Assembly (NCBI GenBank): GCA_015075365.1
Contig: JABTUN010000002.1
Location: forward strand, 1,612,001 to 1,676,000
Reading direction: 5' to 3'
From: Verrucomicrobiaceae bacterium
Lineage (GTDB): Bacteria > Verrucomicrobiota > Verrucomicrobiia > Verrucomicrobiales > Verrucomicrobiaceae
Length of the DNA: 64,000 nucleotides
Numbering within the stretch: the first letter of the stretch is position 1; every line of letters starts with the position of its first letter. Below are positions 1 through 7,160 of the stretch, piece after piece. The translations under genes and the position numbers were made by a program. A model generated the notes under the pieces. The model was not told the origin of the DNA. It ran no database searches and was given only the letters and a program-made list of their open reading frames with translations.

Positions 1-27
1 CCCAGAAGCGTTGGATCAACGAGGTGC

Positions 28-873
28 TCATGACAGCCCTGGCGAGCGGTGCTTGTTGTAAAAACCGAGGCTGCCAAAGGCGGCGGGCCTCATGACCGGG
101 CGCTCAAAAACAGCGGCCAGGTCATGGACGCGCCGCAGGAGTTCCAGGTTTGTGGCCAGTCGCGTGCGGCTGGCGTCGAACCAGATGTTGTCCTCCAGCC
201 CGACACGCACGCCACCGCCTTCCAGCAGGGCGAGCGTGTTCGCGCGCAACTGCGAATGACCGATGCCCGCGAGCGACCAGTAGGAGCCGGCCGGCAACTG
301 GCTGATGAGCAGCCCGGTCTGGATCAGGCCGTCCTGTGCTGTGGCGATGTTTCCGACGAGGAGGTTGAAGTAAAAAGGCGGCCTGAGCACGTCTTTGGAG
401 GCGAGGTAGCAGGCGTAGTTGACCATTCCGCCGTCGAAGCACTCCAGTTCCGGCCGCACGCCGAACTGGTCCATCTTTTCCGCCAGCCGCGTGATCATCT
501 CCGGCGCGTTCATGCTGGGCTCCCTTGGAAAATTCATGGAGCCCAGGGTGAGCGAGGCCATGTCGGGTTGAAGTTCCAGCACCTCGGAGCGCTGCTCAAA
601 GGCGGGAAAGGTGCGCCCGCTCAAGGAAGCGCAGATGACGAGCTCCGGGCAGTGGCGGCGCACGCCGTCGAAAATCTCCGCGTAAATCTGCCGTTCGTAA
701 GCGGGAGAGCCGTCCCCATGACGCGCATGGAGGTGCGCCACGGTGATGCCCAGCTCGTGGGCCTCATGCACCTGCTCGATGATCTCCGCGGAGGACACGG
801 GGACGTGCGGGGTCATCTCCTTCGTGGGCACCATGCCCGTGGGGGCAAAATTAATGATCAAATCCTGCATCAA
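28..873 (-). CDS. Beta-keto acid cleavage enzyme (BKACE, DUF849 family)
   Basis: 281 residues, a usual length for the BKACE family (Kce-like). These zinc-dependent TIM-barrel enzymes condense a beta-keto acid with acetyl-CoA and release acetoacetate plus a new acyl-CoA. Visible family marks are the early VTVAHLHAR-type strand with the paired metal histidines (HLH, about residues 47-49), a central GSMNFP segment, and a late GGxRVGLEDN motif near residues 220-228 that is typical of the family. The substrate cannot be read from sequence. It is the last gene of a minus-strand run, 45 bases behind the Mur-type ligase gene, so co-transcription with that gene and the ATP-grasp gene is likely. If so, it could supply an unusual acyl-CoA (for example a beta-amino-acyl-CoA) to the neighbouring GNAT enzymes; that link is inference. 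The start is the second or first of two adjacent Met codons. Confidence 0.88.
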   Translation of the reverse strand: MMQDLIINFAPTGMVPTKEMTPHVPVSSAEIIEQVHEAHELGITVAHLHARHGDGSPAYERQIYAEIFDGVRRHCPELVICASLSGRTFPAFEQRSEVLELQPDMASLTLGSMNFPREPSMNAPEMITRLAEKMDQFGVRPELECFDGGMVNYACYLASKDVLRPPFYFNLLVGNIATAQDGLIQTGLLISQLPAGSYWSLAGIGHSQLRANTLALLEGGGVRVGLEDNIWFDASRTRLATNLELLRRVHDLAAVFERPVMRPAAFGSLGFYNKHRSPGLS

Positions 874-918
874 ATGCCATCCTGCGGGCGGCGCGTTGAG
901 AAATCAAGATTCAAGCGG

Positions 919-2220
919 TCAGGTGACGGCACGAATGCCCTCCCAACCTCGCTCCAGCATGGGACAGTGGTCGCAATCAAGGCCGTTCAGGTGACAGAGC
1001 GGGATGGTGCAGCGCACGGGGCGGCCTTGCAGTTTCAGGACCACCCGCCGCAGACGCTGGTCGGTCCGTCCTTTGACCAGCAGCAGGTCTCCAGGCCGCA
1101 GTTCCTTCTCCAGCAGGGCCGCGATTTCGAGCACGGTCATGGTGGAGGAGATGGTGACGTTCTCCGGCTTCACCCCTGCCCTGATGGCCCCCGTCCTGGC
1201 GTTCTTCAGCTTGCCGCCGCCGCACAAGATGATGCGGGCGGCATGACGACCCGCCTGCCTGCCGACTTCGCGGTAGAGCTTGTGCTGGCTGCCCACCGGC
1301 TCGTTGACCTCCCCCAGCACCGCCAGCCTGCGGGGCGCCGGCATCTCGCCAAAGGCCTCCAACGCGGTGAACAGGCTCTCCTGCGATGCCTTGTAGTCAT
1401 CGGCGAGAATCCAAGCCCCGCCTGGCAGATGGAACAGCTCCATGCGGCCATAGACGGGCTCCATGCTCGCAAAAGCGGCCACGGCGGCATCCATGTCCGC
1501 TCCTTCAGCATCCGCCACGGCCAGCGCCGCCAGGAAAGGATAGACCATGTGCCGCCCGAACAAGCGGCTGCGCACCAGCCAGCTCCGCGTGCCGATGCGG
1601 ACGGTGAAGCGCGCCCCATGCGGCCAGTCGATCTGCCAGTCCTCCGCACGGACATCATTCTCAGGCCCGAAACCGAAGGTGATGACCCGGGCGTGGGTCT
1701 GGCCCCGCATCCACAGCACGTTGGAGTCATCTCCATTGAGCACGGCCAGCCCTTCCCTGCCCAGCGCGCGCACCATGGCCGCTTTTTCCATGCGCGTGAC
1801 CTCAAGCGTGGGCAGGGAGCGGTTGTGATCACTGGCGATGGAGGTGACCACCGTCACCTGCGGGCGCAGCATCCACGCATACCAGCGCATCTGCCCCGGT
1901 TTGGCGATGCCCACCTCCAGCGCGGCACGCGTGGCAGCGGGCCGCACGCGCAGCAGGCACCAGACGACCTCGCTCCATGAATTGGCATTGTCCCGCGCCC
2001 GGTGGGGGACGCGCAAGGCGGCGGCCACGGAGGCCAGGGTGGTGGTCTTGCCGAGGGAGCCCACCACAGCCACGATCCGTGTACGGCGCAGCACCAGCCG
2101 GCGGTACAGCGCCCCCACGGGCCACATCAGCGGAAAACTGGCGTAATTCCACGCGCTCAGGAACTTGCTGCGCCCCGCCGGGGTCCGCATGAGGCCGATG
2201 ATGTCACGAAGAAAACGCAT
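919..2220 (-). CDS. Short Mur-type amide ligase (PgsB/CphA-C-terminal-like)
   Basis: 433-residue ATP-dependent amide ligase of the Mur superfamily. The P-loop GSLGKTT lies at residues 54-60, far earlier than in MurC-F (near residue 110), so the N-terminal UDP-sugar-binding domain is absent; this resembles the poly-gamma-glutamate ligase PgsB and the C-terminal half of cyanophycin synthetase. Other marks are the ALEVGI strand that normally follows the Mg-binding Glu, NGDD near residue 163, and a MurF-like C-terminal domain with DDYKAS (DDSYN-like) and GDLLLVKGR. The N-terminus has a hydrophobic stretch around residues 28-43 that might touch the membrane. The last 30 residues hold C404, C409, C416 and C419 with H410 and H418, an unusual possible metal site. 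It lies 61 bases behind the ATP-grasp gene on the same strand, so the two probably work together. MurF-like D-Ala-D-Ala adding activity is less likely given the missing domain. Confidence 0.82.
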   Translation of the reverse strand: MRFLRDIIGLMRTPAGRSKFLSAWNYASFPLMWPVGALYRRLVLRRTRIVAVVGSLGKTTTLASVAAALRVPHRARDNANSWSEVVWCLLRVRPAATRAALEVGIAKPGQMRWYAWMLRPQVTVVTSIASDHNRSLPTLEVTRMEKAAMVRALGREGLAVLNGDDSNVLWMRGQTHARVITFGFGPENDVRAEDWQIDWPHGARFTVRIGTRSWLVRSRLFGRHMVYPFLAALAVADAEGADMDAAVAAFASMEPVYGRMELFHLPGGAWILADDYKASQESLFTALEAFGEMPAPRRLAVLGEVNEPVGSQHKLYREVGRQAGRHAARIILCGGGKLKNARTGAIRAGVKPENVTISSTMTVLEIAALLEKELRPGDLLLVKGRTDQRLRRVVLKLQGRPVRCTIPLCHLNGLDCDHCPMLERGWEGIRAVT

Positions 2221-2281
2221 GTCGGTGAATCATGGCAGCTACCACCAGCCTCGGGGTTCGGCGACGCGTTTTTTCGCTGCC

Positions 2282-3619
2282 TCAGCTCCATCGCATACCC
2301 AGTTCCGTGACCCGCCGACGAAGATGTGCCAGATGCGCCTCGCCACGAGCCAGAAAGAGCATCTCCATCCGCGTAACCCCCAGGCCGACGCCCAACCACC
2401 CCATGTAGCCGGGCAGGACGCCCCCCTCATCCAGGCGGGACTCGTGCAGCAGATCACGCCCGAGGCGCTGTCGCAGCAGCGCCAGATCCACACGCGGGCC
2501 TATGAATGACATCCATTCCAGCTCCCATTCAAACGAGCAGCCTGCCTTCTCGCTCAAAGCCGCCACGACGGACCAGGGGCGGATGGTGTTGGTCAGGCGA
2601 ATGTTGGGGTCGATCACCACAAACCTGGGCCCGTCTGCGGAGCGGAGAAGGAAGCCGTCCACTCCTGCGGGCGCGTGGATGTAGCCCTCCGCCAGCAACC
2701 AACGGCCCAGACCCGGCAGGCAGGCACGCACGGCGCGGATGTGCTCCGGCGGCAGCTCTCCCACACAACGGGAGCCGCGGTACGTGTATCCTTTGAGAAT
2801 CTGGTCCGTCAGCACCAGCGGTGCGAAGCCGTCCTGGGCGACAACACCATGCAAACTGAGATTCCGGATCACGCGGTCCTGCGGAATGAACGGTGTGACC
2901 AAGACGCCATCTCCACCCACCATCCCGCCGAACACCCGTCGCGCGCAGGCCAGCGTGGGGGCATGCACGAGGCCGGAGCCCCCCGCGCCCTGCCGGTCCC
3001 GCAGCATGCAGCCTGCCTCATGCTCGCAATGCAGTTCTTCAAAGGCCGCGTCGAGTTCCTCCAGCGTGAACACCAGGCGCGCGTCCAGCGTGGCGAATCC
3101 ATGCCTTCTCCCCGCCTCCGCTAATGATGCCTTGTCATTCAGTGATGCGCAGTTTTCCGGTCCACGCGCGCCGCCGGTGAATGGCACGCCCAGCCGCGCA
3201 GCCAGCGCCTCCGAACGATCACTCGTATAGCGGGTGAACAGCGCGCGGATGGAGGCGTCCACCCGCAGCCGGGAGAGCATTTCCTCGTCCTCCAGACAGG
3301 CCGCCATCAGCGGACGTGAACGGCTCGCTCGCGGCACCCACACCTCCTCCGGCCCCAAGCCCAGGCGGCGGTGGTATTCCCACAAATCGCGTGAGGGCTC
3401 CGCCGCGGCCACGATCTGGCGGGAAAGCGTGAACCCCAGCCCGCGAGCCGCCGAAGTGAGCCAGTTCACCGTGGCGCCGGGCTCGTCATCACCACTGTGG
3501 TAAAACAGCACGTCCTCGCGGCGCAGCAGCTGCAAAAACGCGCGCGCGGCCGCGACATCCGTGACGCCCGGTTGCGCCCAGACGGGAGGCGTTTGAGTTG
3601 GTGATGCCGAAGAGAACAT
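2282..3619 (-). CDS. ATP-grasp ligase with pre-ATP-grasp domain
   Basis: 445 residues from the ATG at 3619; an open frame continues upstream but those codons overlap the divergent gene. The first half is an alpha/beta pre-ATP-grasp region; the second has ATP-grasp marks: NDKASLAEAGR (a usual entry to the ATP-grasp fold), a glycine-rich RQGAGGSG nucleotide loop, and late VDGFLL and VIDPNIRLTN strands, where the Asp and Asn would bind Mg-ATP. The family joins a carboxylate to an amine through an acylphosphate. General resemblance is to the PGM1-type peptide ligases and to the ATP-grasp half of cyanophycin synthetase. It is the first gene of a minus-strand unit with the Mur-type ligase and BKACE genes, and faces two GNAT genes. 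Substrate unknown. Confidence 0.75.
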   Translation of the reverse strand: MFSSASPTQTPPVWAQPGVTDVAAARAFLQLLRREDVLFYHSGDDEPGATVNWLTSAARGLGFTLSRQIVAAAEPSRDLWEYHRRLGLGPEEVWVPRASRSRPLMAACLEDEEMLSRLRVDASIRALFTRYTSDRSEALAARLGVPFTGGARGPENCASLNDKASLAEAGRRHGFATLDARLVFTLEELDAAFEELHCEHEAGCMLRDRQGAGGSGLVHAPTLACARRVFGGMVGGDGVLVTPFIPQDRVIRNLSLHGVVAQDGFAPLVLTDQILKGYTYRGSRCVGELPPEHIRAVRACLPGLGRWLLAEGYIHAPAGVDGFLLRSADGPRFVVIDPNIRLTNTIRPWSVVAALSEKAGCSFEWELEWMSFIGPRVDLALLRQRLGRDLLHESRLDEGGVLPGYMGWLGVGLGVTRMEMLFLARGEAHLAHLRRRVTELGMRWS

Positions 3620-3701
3620 GCTGCTGCCTGTTGTTATGAGAGAGTCCGTTTTCCGACCAGCGAAAACCGCGCCGGAGTGGATTTGGCAGGCGGACTCCGC
3701 T

Positions 3702-4904
3702 ATGGCTCCGGAATCATCCACCGTGAATCCCGCCCATGCCCGCCAGCTCCCGATTATACCGAGGTTGAGACGCCTGATAGCGGGGTTGTCTGCCCTCGTG
3801 GGCCAGCGCGTGCCTGTCATGCTCCACCACGGCACCACGCGCACTGGCGGAGCACCCGCCAGCGTGCTGCTCACAGGACGGGCCTTTGCCCCGCTCTACT
3901 TTTCGCGGCGTTTTTTCTTGGAAACGCCCCAGGTGGAGAACCTCGGCTCCGCGCGGATCTGGACTCTATCCCGGCGGCTCCAGGAACTGGGCACGCGGGC
4001 GGATCTCACCATCACCTGCGTTGATCAGCACTCCGCCCGCCGGTTTTTCGGCCCGGAGTGGCTCGCCCTGCCCGCCTGGGTGGCTGCGGAAATGGTGCTC
4101 CCCTCCGCCACAGTGCTCCGAAAAAAAATCTCTGCCCGCACGGAACAGTACAAGCGCCATGGAATCCAGGTTGTGGAGTCGGCGGACGCTGCGGAGCTTC
4201 CAGAGTTCCACCGCTGCCATTACCTGCCTTATGTGAGTTCCAGGCATGGTGAACTGGTGTCATCCCGCTCGTTTTGGAAGACGCGGTGGCGTTTCCGGCA
4301 AGAGGGAAGGATCCTCTGGGCGCTGAAGGACGGTGAACGCGTCGGCGGCATGGTGGTGCTACGCCTGGGGGATGGCTTGAAGCTCGAATCCCTCGGCGTT
4401 CTCGACGGGCGGGACGACCTGCTGCGGCAGGGCGTGGTAAGCCTGCTGTATGCACGCGCGTTCGAGCACGCGCTGGAGCATGGCTGCCGCCGGGTGTTTT
4501 TTGGGAACAGCCGCCCCTCGCTGCATGACGGAGTTCTCAATTTCAAACGCAACTGGGGCGCCGCGCTGTGTGAGGCCCCCACGATGCCCCACGACGTGCT
4601 GATGCGCTGGAACCGGCTCGACGGCCCGGTGGCAGAGTTCCTGTCGCACACCTCCCTCGTCCACCGGGACAGGGGCGCGCTTTCAGCCCTGTGGGCCTTT
4701 CCAGGCGGACGGCCGGCCAGCCAGGACGAGTTTGACCGCCATCACGCCCACATCCGCAGCCCGGGACTGCATCGAATGCGCGTCATCGGAAGCGGTCCGC
4801 TTCCGGCAGGCCTTGTTTTGCCTTCAGGGGTCGAATGGCTCGACTCCCACGCCTCCGAACTGACGGGCAGTTTCTTGAACCGGATTCTGCAATCCTCCTT
4901 GTGA
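3702..4904 (+). CDS. GNAT/FemAB-like acyl- or aminoacyltransferase, first paralog
   Basis: 400 residues from the ATG at 3702. An ATG at 3618 is in frame, but it overlaps the start codon of the divergent ATP-grasp gene, and alignment with the downstream paralog only needs the later start. The C-terminal half is a GNAT fold of the Acetyltransf_6/FemAB type: a long beta region followed by RVFFGNSRPSLHDGVLNFKR, where the Asn and FKRxWGA-type segment match the acyl-CoA or aminoacyl-tRNA binding helix. The N-terminal half is a second, degenerate lobe. The stop overlaps the GTG start of the next gene (GTGA), so the two paralogs are translationally coupled. The likely job is acylation or aminoacylation of the amide product made by the facing ligases; the target is not known. 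Confidence 0.7.
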   Translation: MAPESSTVNPAHARQLPIIPRLRRLIAGLSALVGQRVPVMLHHGTTRTGGAPASVLLTGRAFAPLYFSRRFFLETPQVENLGSARIWTLSRRLQELGTRADLTITCVDQHSARRFFGPEWLALPAWVAAEMVLPSATVLRKKISARTEQYKRHGIQVVESADAAELPEFHRCHYLPYVSSRHGELVSSRSFWKTRWRFRQEGRILWALKDGERVGGMVVLRLGDGLKLESLGVLDGRDDLLRQGVVSLLYARAFEHALEHGCRRVFFGNSRPSLHDGVLNFKRNWGAALCEAPTMPHDVLMRWNRLDGPVAEFLSHTSLVHRDRGALSALWAFPGGRPASQDEFDRHHAHIRSPGLHRMRVIGSGPLPAGLVLPSGVEWLDSHASELTGSFLNRILQSSL

Positions 4905-6055
4905 CCACAGAACAACGCCTCCGCCGCCTTCTTTCCCTGCTGCTGCCTGTGGCAGGCTGGAGGTTGCCAGTTGCCTTCCTCCACGGTCCGGACCGCGCCG
5001 CCGGACGACAGGTCAGCCTGTTGACGGCTGGCGCGCCCGGTATCACCGGCTATGTCGCGTCTCGTTTCTTCGCCGAGGAGCCTCAGAGCGAATACCTGGG
5101 CCTGGTGTCTGCCTGGCGTCTGGAGCGTTTTTTAAACCAGCAGGCTCCGCGCGCGGATCTGACGGTCGCCGGCATGGACCGCCATTCGGCCCGCCTATGG
5201 ATGGGGCGCTCGTTTCTACGGTGCCCTGCGTGGGTGGGCTCCGGAATGCCTGTGCCCGCGGACACAGCCGCGGTGATGAAATCCAGCACCCAGTTGTGGC
5301 GCGACCTGAATTACATCCGCGCCGATCCATTTGAATCCACACCATCCACCGACAGCGCGGATTTGGACCTCTTTTACGAGCGGTATTACCAGCCCTTCAT
5401 CCTCAGCCGCCACGGCGCGCTCGCTCACATCCGCAGCCGGTGGGACATGCGACGGCGGTTCCGCCGCGGATGCATCCTCTGGCTGTCGCGTGGAGGCATC
5501 CGCGTCGCGGGCTCGCTGGTTTCGCGGCTGGGCGACACGCTGGAACTCGTCGCCCTGGGAGTGCTCGACGGGGATGCGAACCACCGCCGAAGAGGCACCA
5601 TGACCGCTCTTTATCTTCATGAGATCGAGCACGCGCGCCGCACGGGCTGCAAGCGTCTCTTTCTTGGCGGCAGCCGCCCTTCCCTGCACGATGATGTTTT
5701 CCGCACGAAGCGCCGCTGGGGCGCGGCAGCGGGGCTGCATCCAGAGGTGAATTTTGACATGCTGGTGCGGTGGAACACGCTGACGGGCCCTGTGGCTGAT
5801 TTCTTGACCCGCAACTCGCTCATCTACCACGACTCAGGCGGCCTTTCGGCGCTGTGGCATGCACCGGACGGGACGCCGGACGCCGCACATCTCAAAAAGG
5901 AGGTCATGCGCCTGTGGACGCCGGGGCTGCGCCGCCTGGATGTGCTGCGGTCGCCCGCCGCCACGGCAGCATGCCCGCCCCTCCCGGATGTGCGCTGGAT
6001 CACACTGGAATCCCTCGCGCAGACCAGTCCGGAGGGCCTGCGGTTGCAGGGATGA
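4901..6055 (+). CDS. GNAT/FemAB-like transferase, second paralog
   Basis: 384 residues. I chose the GTG at 4901, which overlaps the previous stop as GTGA and aligns with the start of the homologous region in the first paralog; an in-frame ATG at 4835 would add 22 residues inside the previous gene. The protein runs colinear with the upstream gene: RLRRLL near the start, RFF-E-PQ-E-LG, DRHSAR, then RLFLGGSRPSLHDDVFRTKRRWGAA and LxRWNxLTGPVADFL. The pair therefore arose by tandem duplication and has since diverged strongly. Strict conservation of the SRPSLHD motif in both copies suggests that the catalytic or substrate site is retained. The next gene, purM, starts 47 bases downstream but is probably unrelated. 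Confidence 0.7.
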   Translation: MTTEQRLRRLLSLLLPVAGWRLPVAFLHGPDRAAGRQVSLLTAGAPGITGYVASRFFAEEPQSEYLGLVSAWRLERFLNQQAPRADLTVAGMDRHSARLWMGRSFLRCPAWVGSGMPVPADTAAVMKSSTQLWRDLNYIRADPFESTPSTDSADLDLFYERYYQPFILSRHGALAHIRSRWDMRRRFRRGCILWLSRGGIRVAGSLVSRLGDTLELVALGVLDGDANHRRRGTMTALYLHEIEHARRTGCKRLFLGGSRPSLHDDVFRTKRRWGAAAGLHPEVNFDMLVRWNTLTGPVADFLTRNSLIYHDSGGLSALWHAPDGTPDAAHLKKEVMRLWTPGLRRLDVLRSPAATAACPPLPDVRWITLESLAQTSPEGLRLQG

Positions 6056-6102
6056 CTTTCTGTTTGAGTCCCCCCGGCATCCGGGCTAAACGCCGCGTCC
6101 CC

Positions 6103-7107
6103 ATGAGTGCCACAGCAGCCGCCCACACCTACAAGCAAGCCGGAGTCGATATTCACGAAGCAGCCTCGCTCGTCGATGACATTGGCGTGCTGGTGAAGCG
6201 CACGCAAAAAAACCGCAAGCTGGCGAATCCCTTCGGCCTGTTCGCCGCGGCCTACGATCTCAGCGGTTACAAGCATCCCATCATCCTCACCGGTTGTGAC
6301 GGCGTGGGCACCAAAATCGAGCTGCTGCTCAAGCACGACCAGCTTGAGGCCGCTGGAAAAGACCTCGTGGCGATGAATGTGAATGATGTGCTGACCACCG
6401 GGGCAGATCCCATCCTGTTCCTCGACTACGTCGGCATCCCGAAGATCCAGAAGACTCAGATCACCCGCATCATCGCCGGCATGACAGAATACTTGGAGGC
6501 CTGCAACTGCATCCTCGCAGGCGGTGAGACGGCTGAAATGCCCGGCATGGTGCCCGAGGGCATGGTGGAGCTCAGCGGCTTTGCCATCGGCGCCTGCGAG
6601 AAGGAAGACCTGCTCGATCCCGGCACCATCGCCGCTGGTGACGTGCTCATCGGCTGGAAGAGCGCGGGTTTCCACGCCAACGGTTTCAGCCTGGTGCGCC
6701 GCATCATCGAAAAAGAGAACCTGAAGTTCAGCGAGGACGAGATGCGAACGCTGCTGCACCCCACGCTGCTTTACCACGAACAGCCAAAGGCCCTCAAAGC
6801 CGCCGGCATCAAGCCGAAGGCCATGGCACACATCACCGGCGGCGGCCTGCCGGAGAACCTGGGCCGCATGTTCCTCAAACGCGGCCTCGGCGCGAAACTG
6901 CGCATCCCCTTCTGGCAGAACGACGTCGCCCAGAAAGTGCTGCGCCATGCCGACAAGGCGGATGCCATCGACACCTTCAACATGGGCCTTGGCTGGGTGG
7001 CGATTGTCGCTCCCGATCAGGTGGACAGGGCGCTCGCCTGCGGCTCCGGCGCGGTGGTCATCGGCGAGATGGACACCTCGGCGGCGGTGACGGTGGACAT
7101 CGTTTGA
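6103..7107 (+). CDS. purM: Phosphoribosylformylglycinamidine cyclo-ligase (AIR synthetase)
   Basis: 334 residues. PurM closes the imidazole ring of FGAM with ATP to give aminoimidazole ribotide in purine synthesis, in the cytosol as a homodimer. Family motifs are clear: GCDGVGTKIELL followed by DLVAMNVNDVLTTGADP, LAGGETAEMPG, GWKSAGFHANGFSLVR, and the late HITGGGLPENLGR. The length is close to the usual 340-350. The ATG at 6103 follows a C-rich leader (gtcccc) and no Shine-Dalgarno sequence; the frame stays open upstream into the previous gene, but those codons lack family similarity. No other purine gene is nearby, so the gene stands alone. Confidence 0.97.
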   Translation: MSATAAAHTYKQAGVDIHEAASLVDDIGVLVKRTQKNRKLANPFGLFAAAYDLSGYKHPIILTGCDGVGTKIELLLKHDQLEAAGKDLVAMNVNDVLTTGADPILFLDYVGIPKIQKTQITRIIAGMTEYLEACNCILAGGETAEMPGMVPEGMVELSGFAIGACEKEDLLDPGTIAAGDVLIGWKSAGFHANGFSLVRRIIEKENLKFSEDEMRTLLHPTLLYHEQPKALKAAGIKPKAMAHITGGGLPENLGRMFLKRGLGAKLRIPFWQNDVAQKVLRHADKADAIDTFNMGLGWVAIVAPDQVDRALACGSGAVVIGEMDTSAAVTVDIV

Positions 7108-7142
7108 GTTAGCCATTTGTATAGTGGTTCGCTTCTTTCGCT

Positions 7143-7160
7143 GCCGGTAAAACCACCGGC
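7143..7160. promoter_or_regulatory. Short hairpin directly before a start codon
   Basis: gccggt and accggc form a perfect 6-bp stem around an AAAACC loop, ending on the base before the ATG of the GH57 gene. There is no Shine-Dalgarno sequence here. The hairpin could hide the ribosome landing site or mark a very short leader. A chance palindrome is also possible in GC-rich DNA. Confidence 0.3.

Noticed and set aside
1..27. Bases before the first gene
   Set aside because: Too short to assign; they could belong to a neighbouring gene outside the window.
49..1980. Long plus-strand open frames opposite the BKACE and Mur genes
   Set aside because: They are antisense shadows in GC-rich DNA, rich in Ala, Arg and His with no family motif; the minus strand codes for recognisable enzymes.
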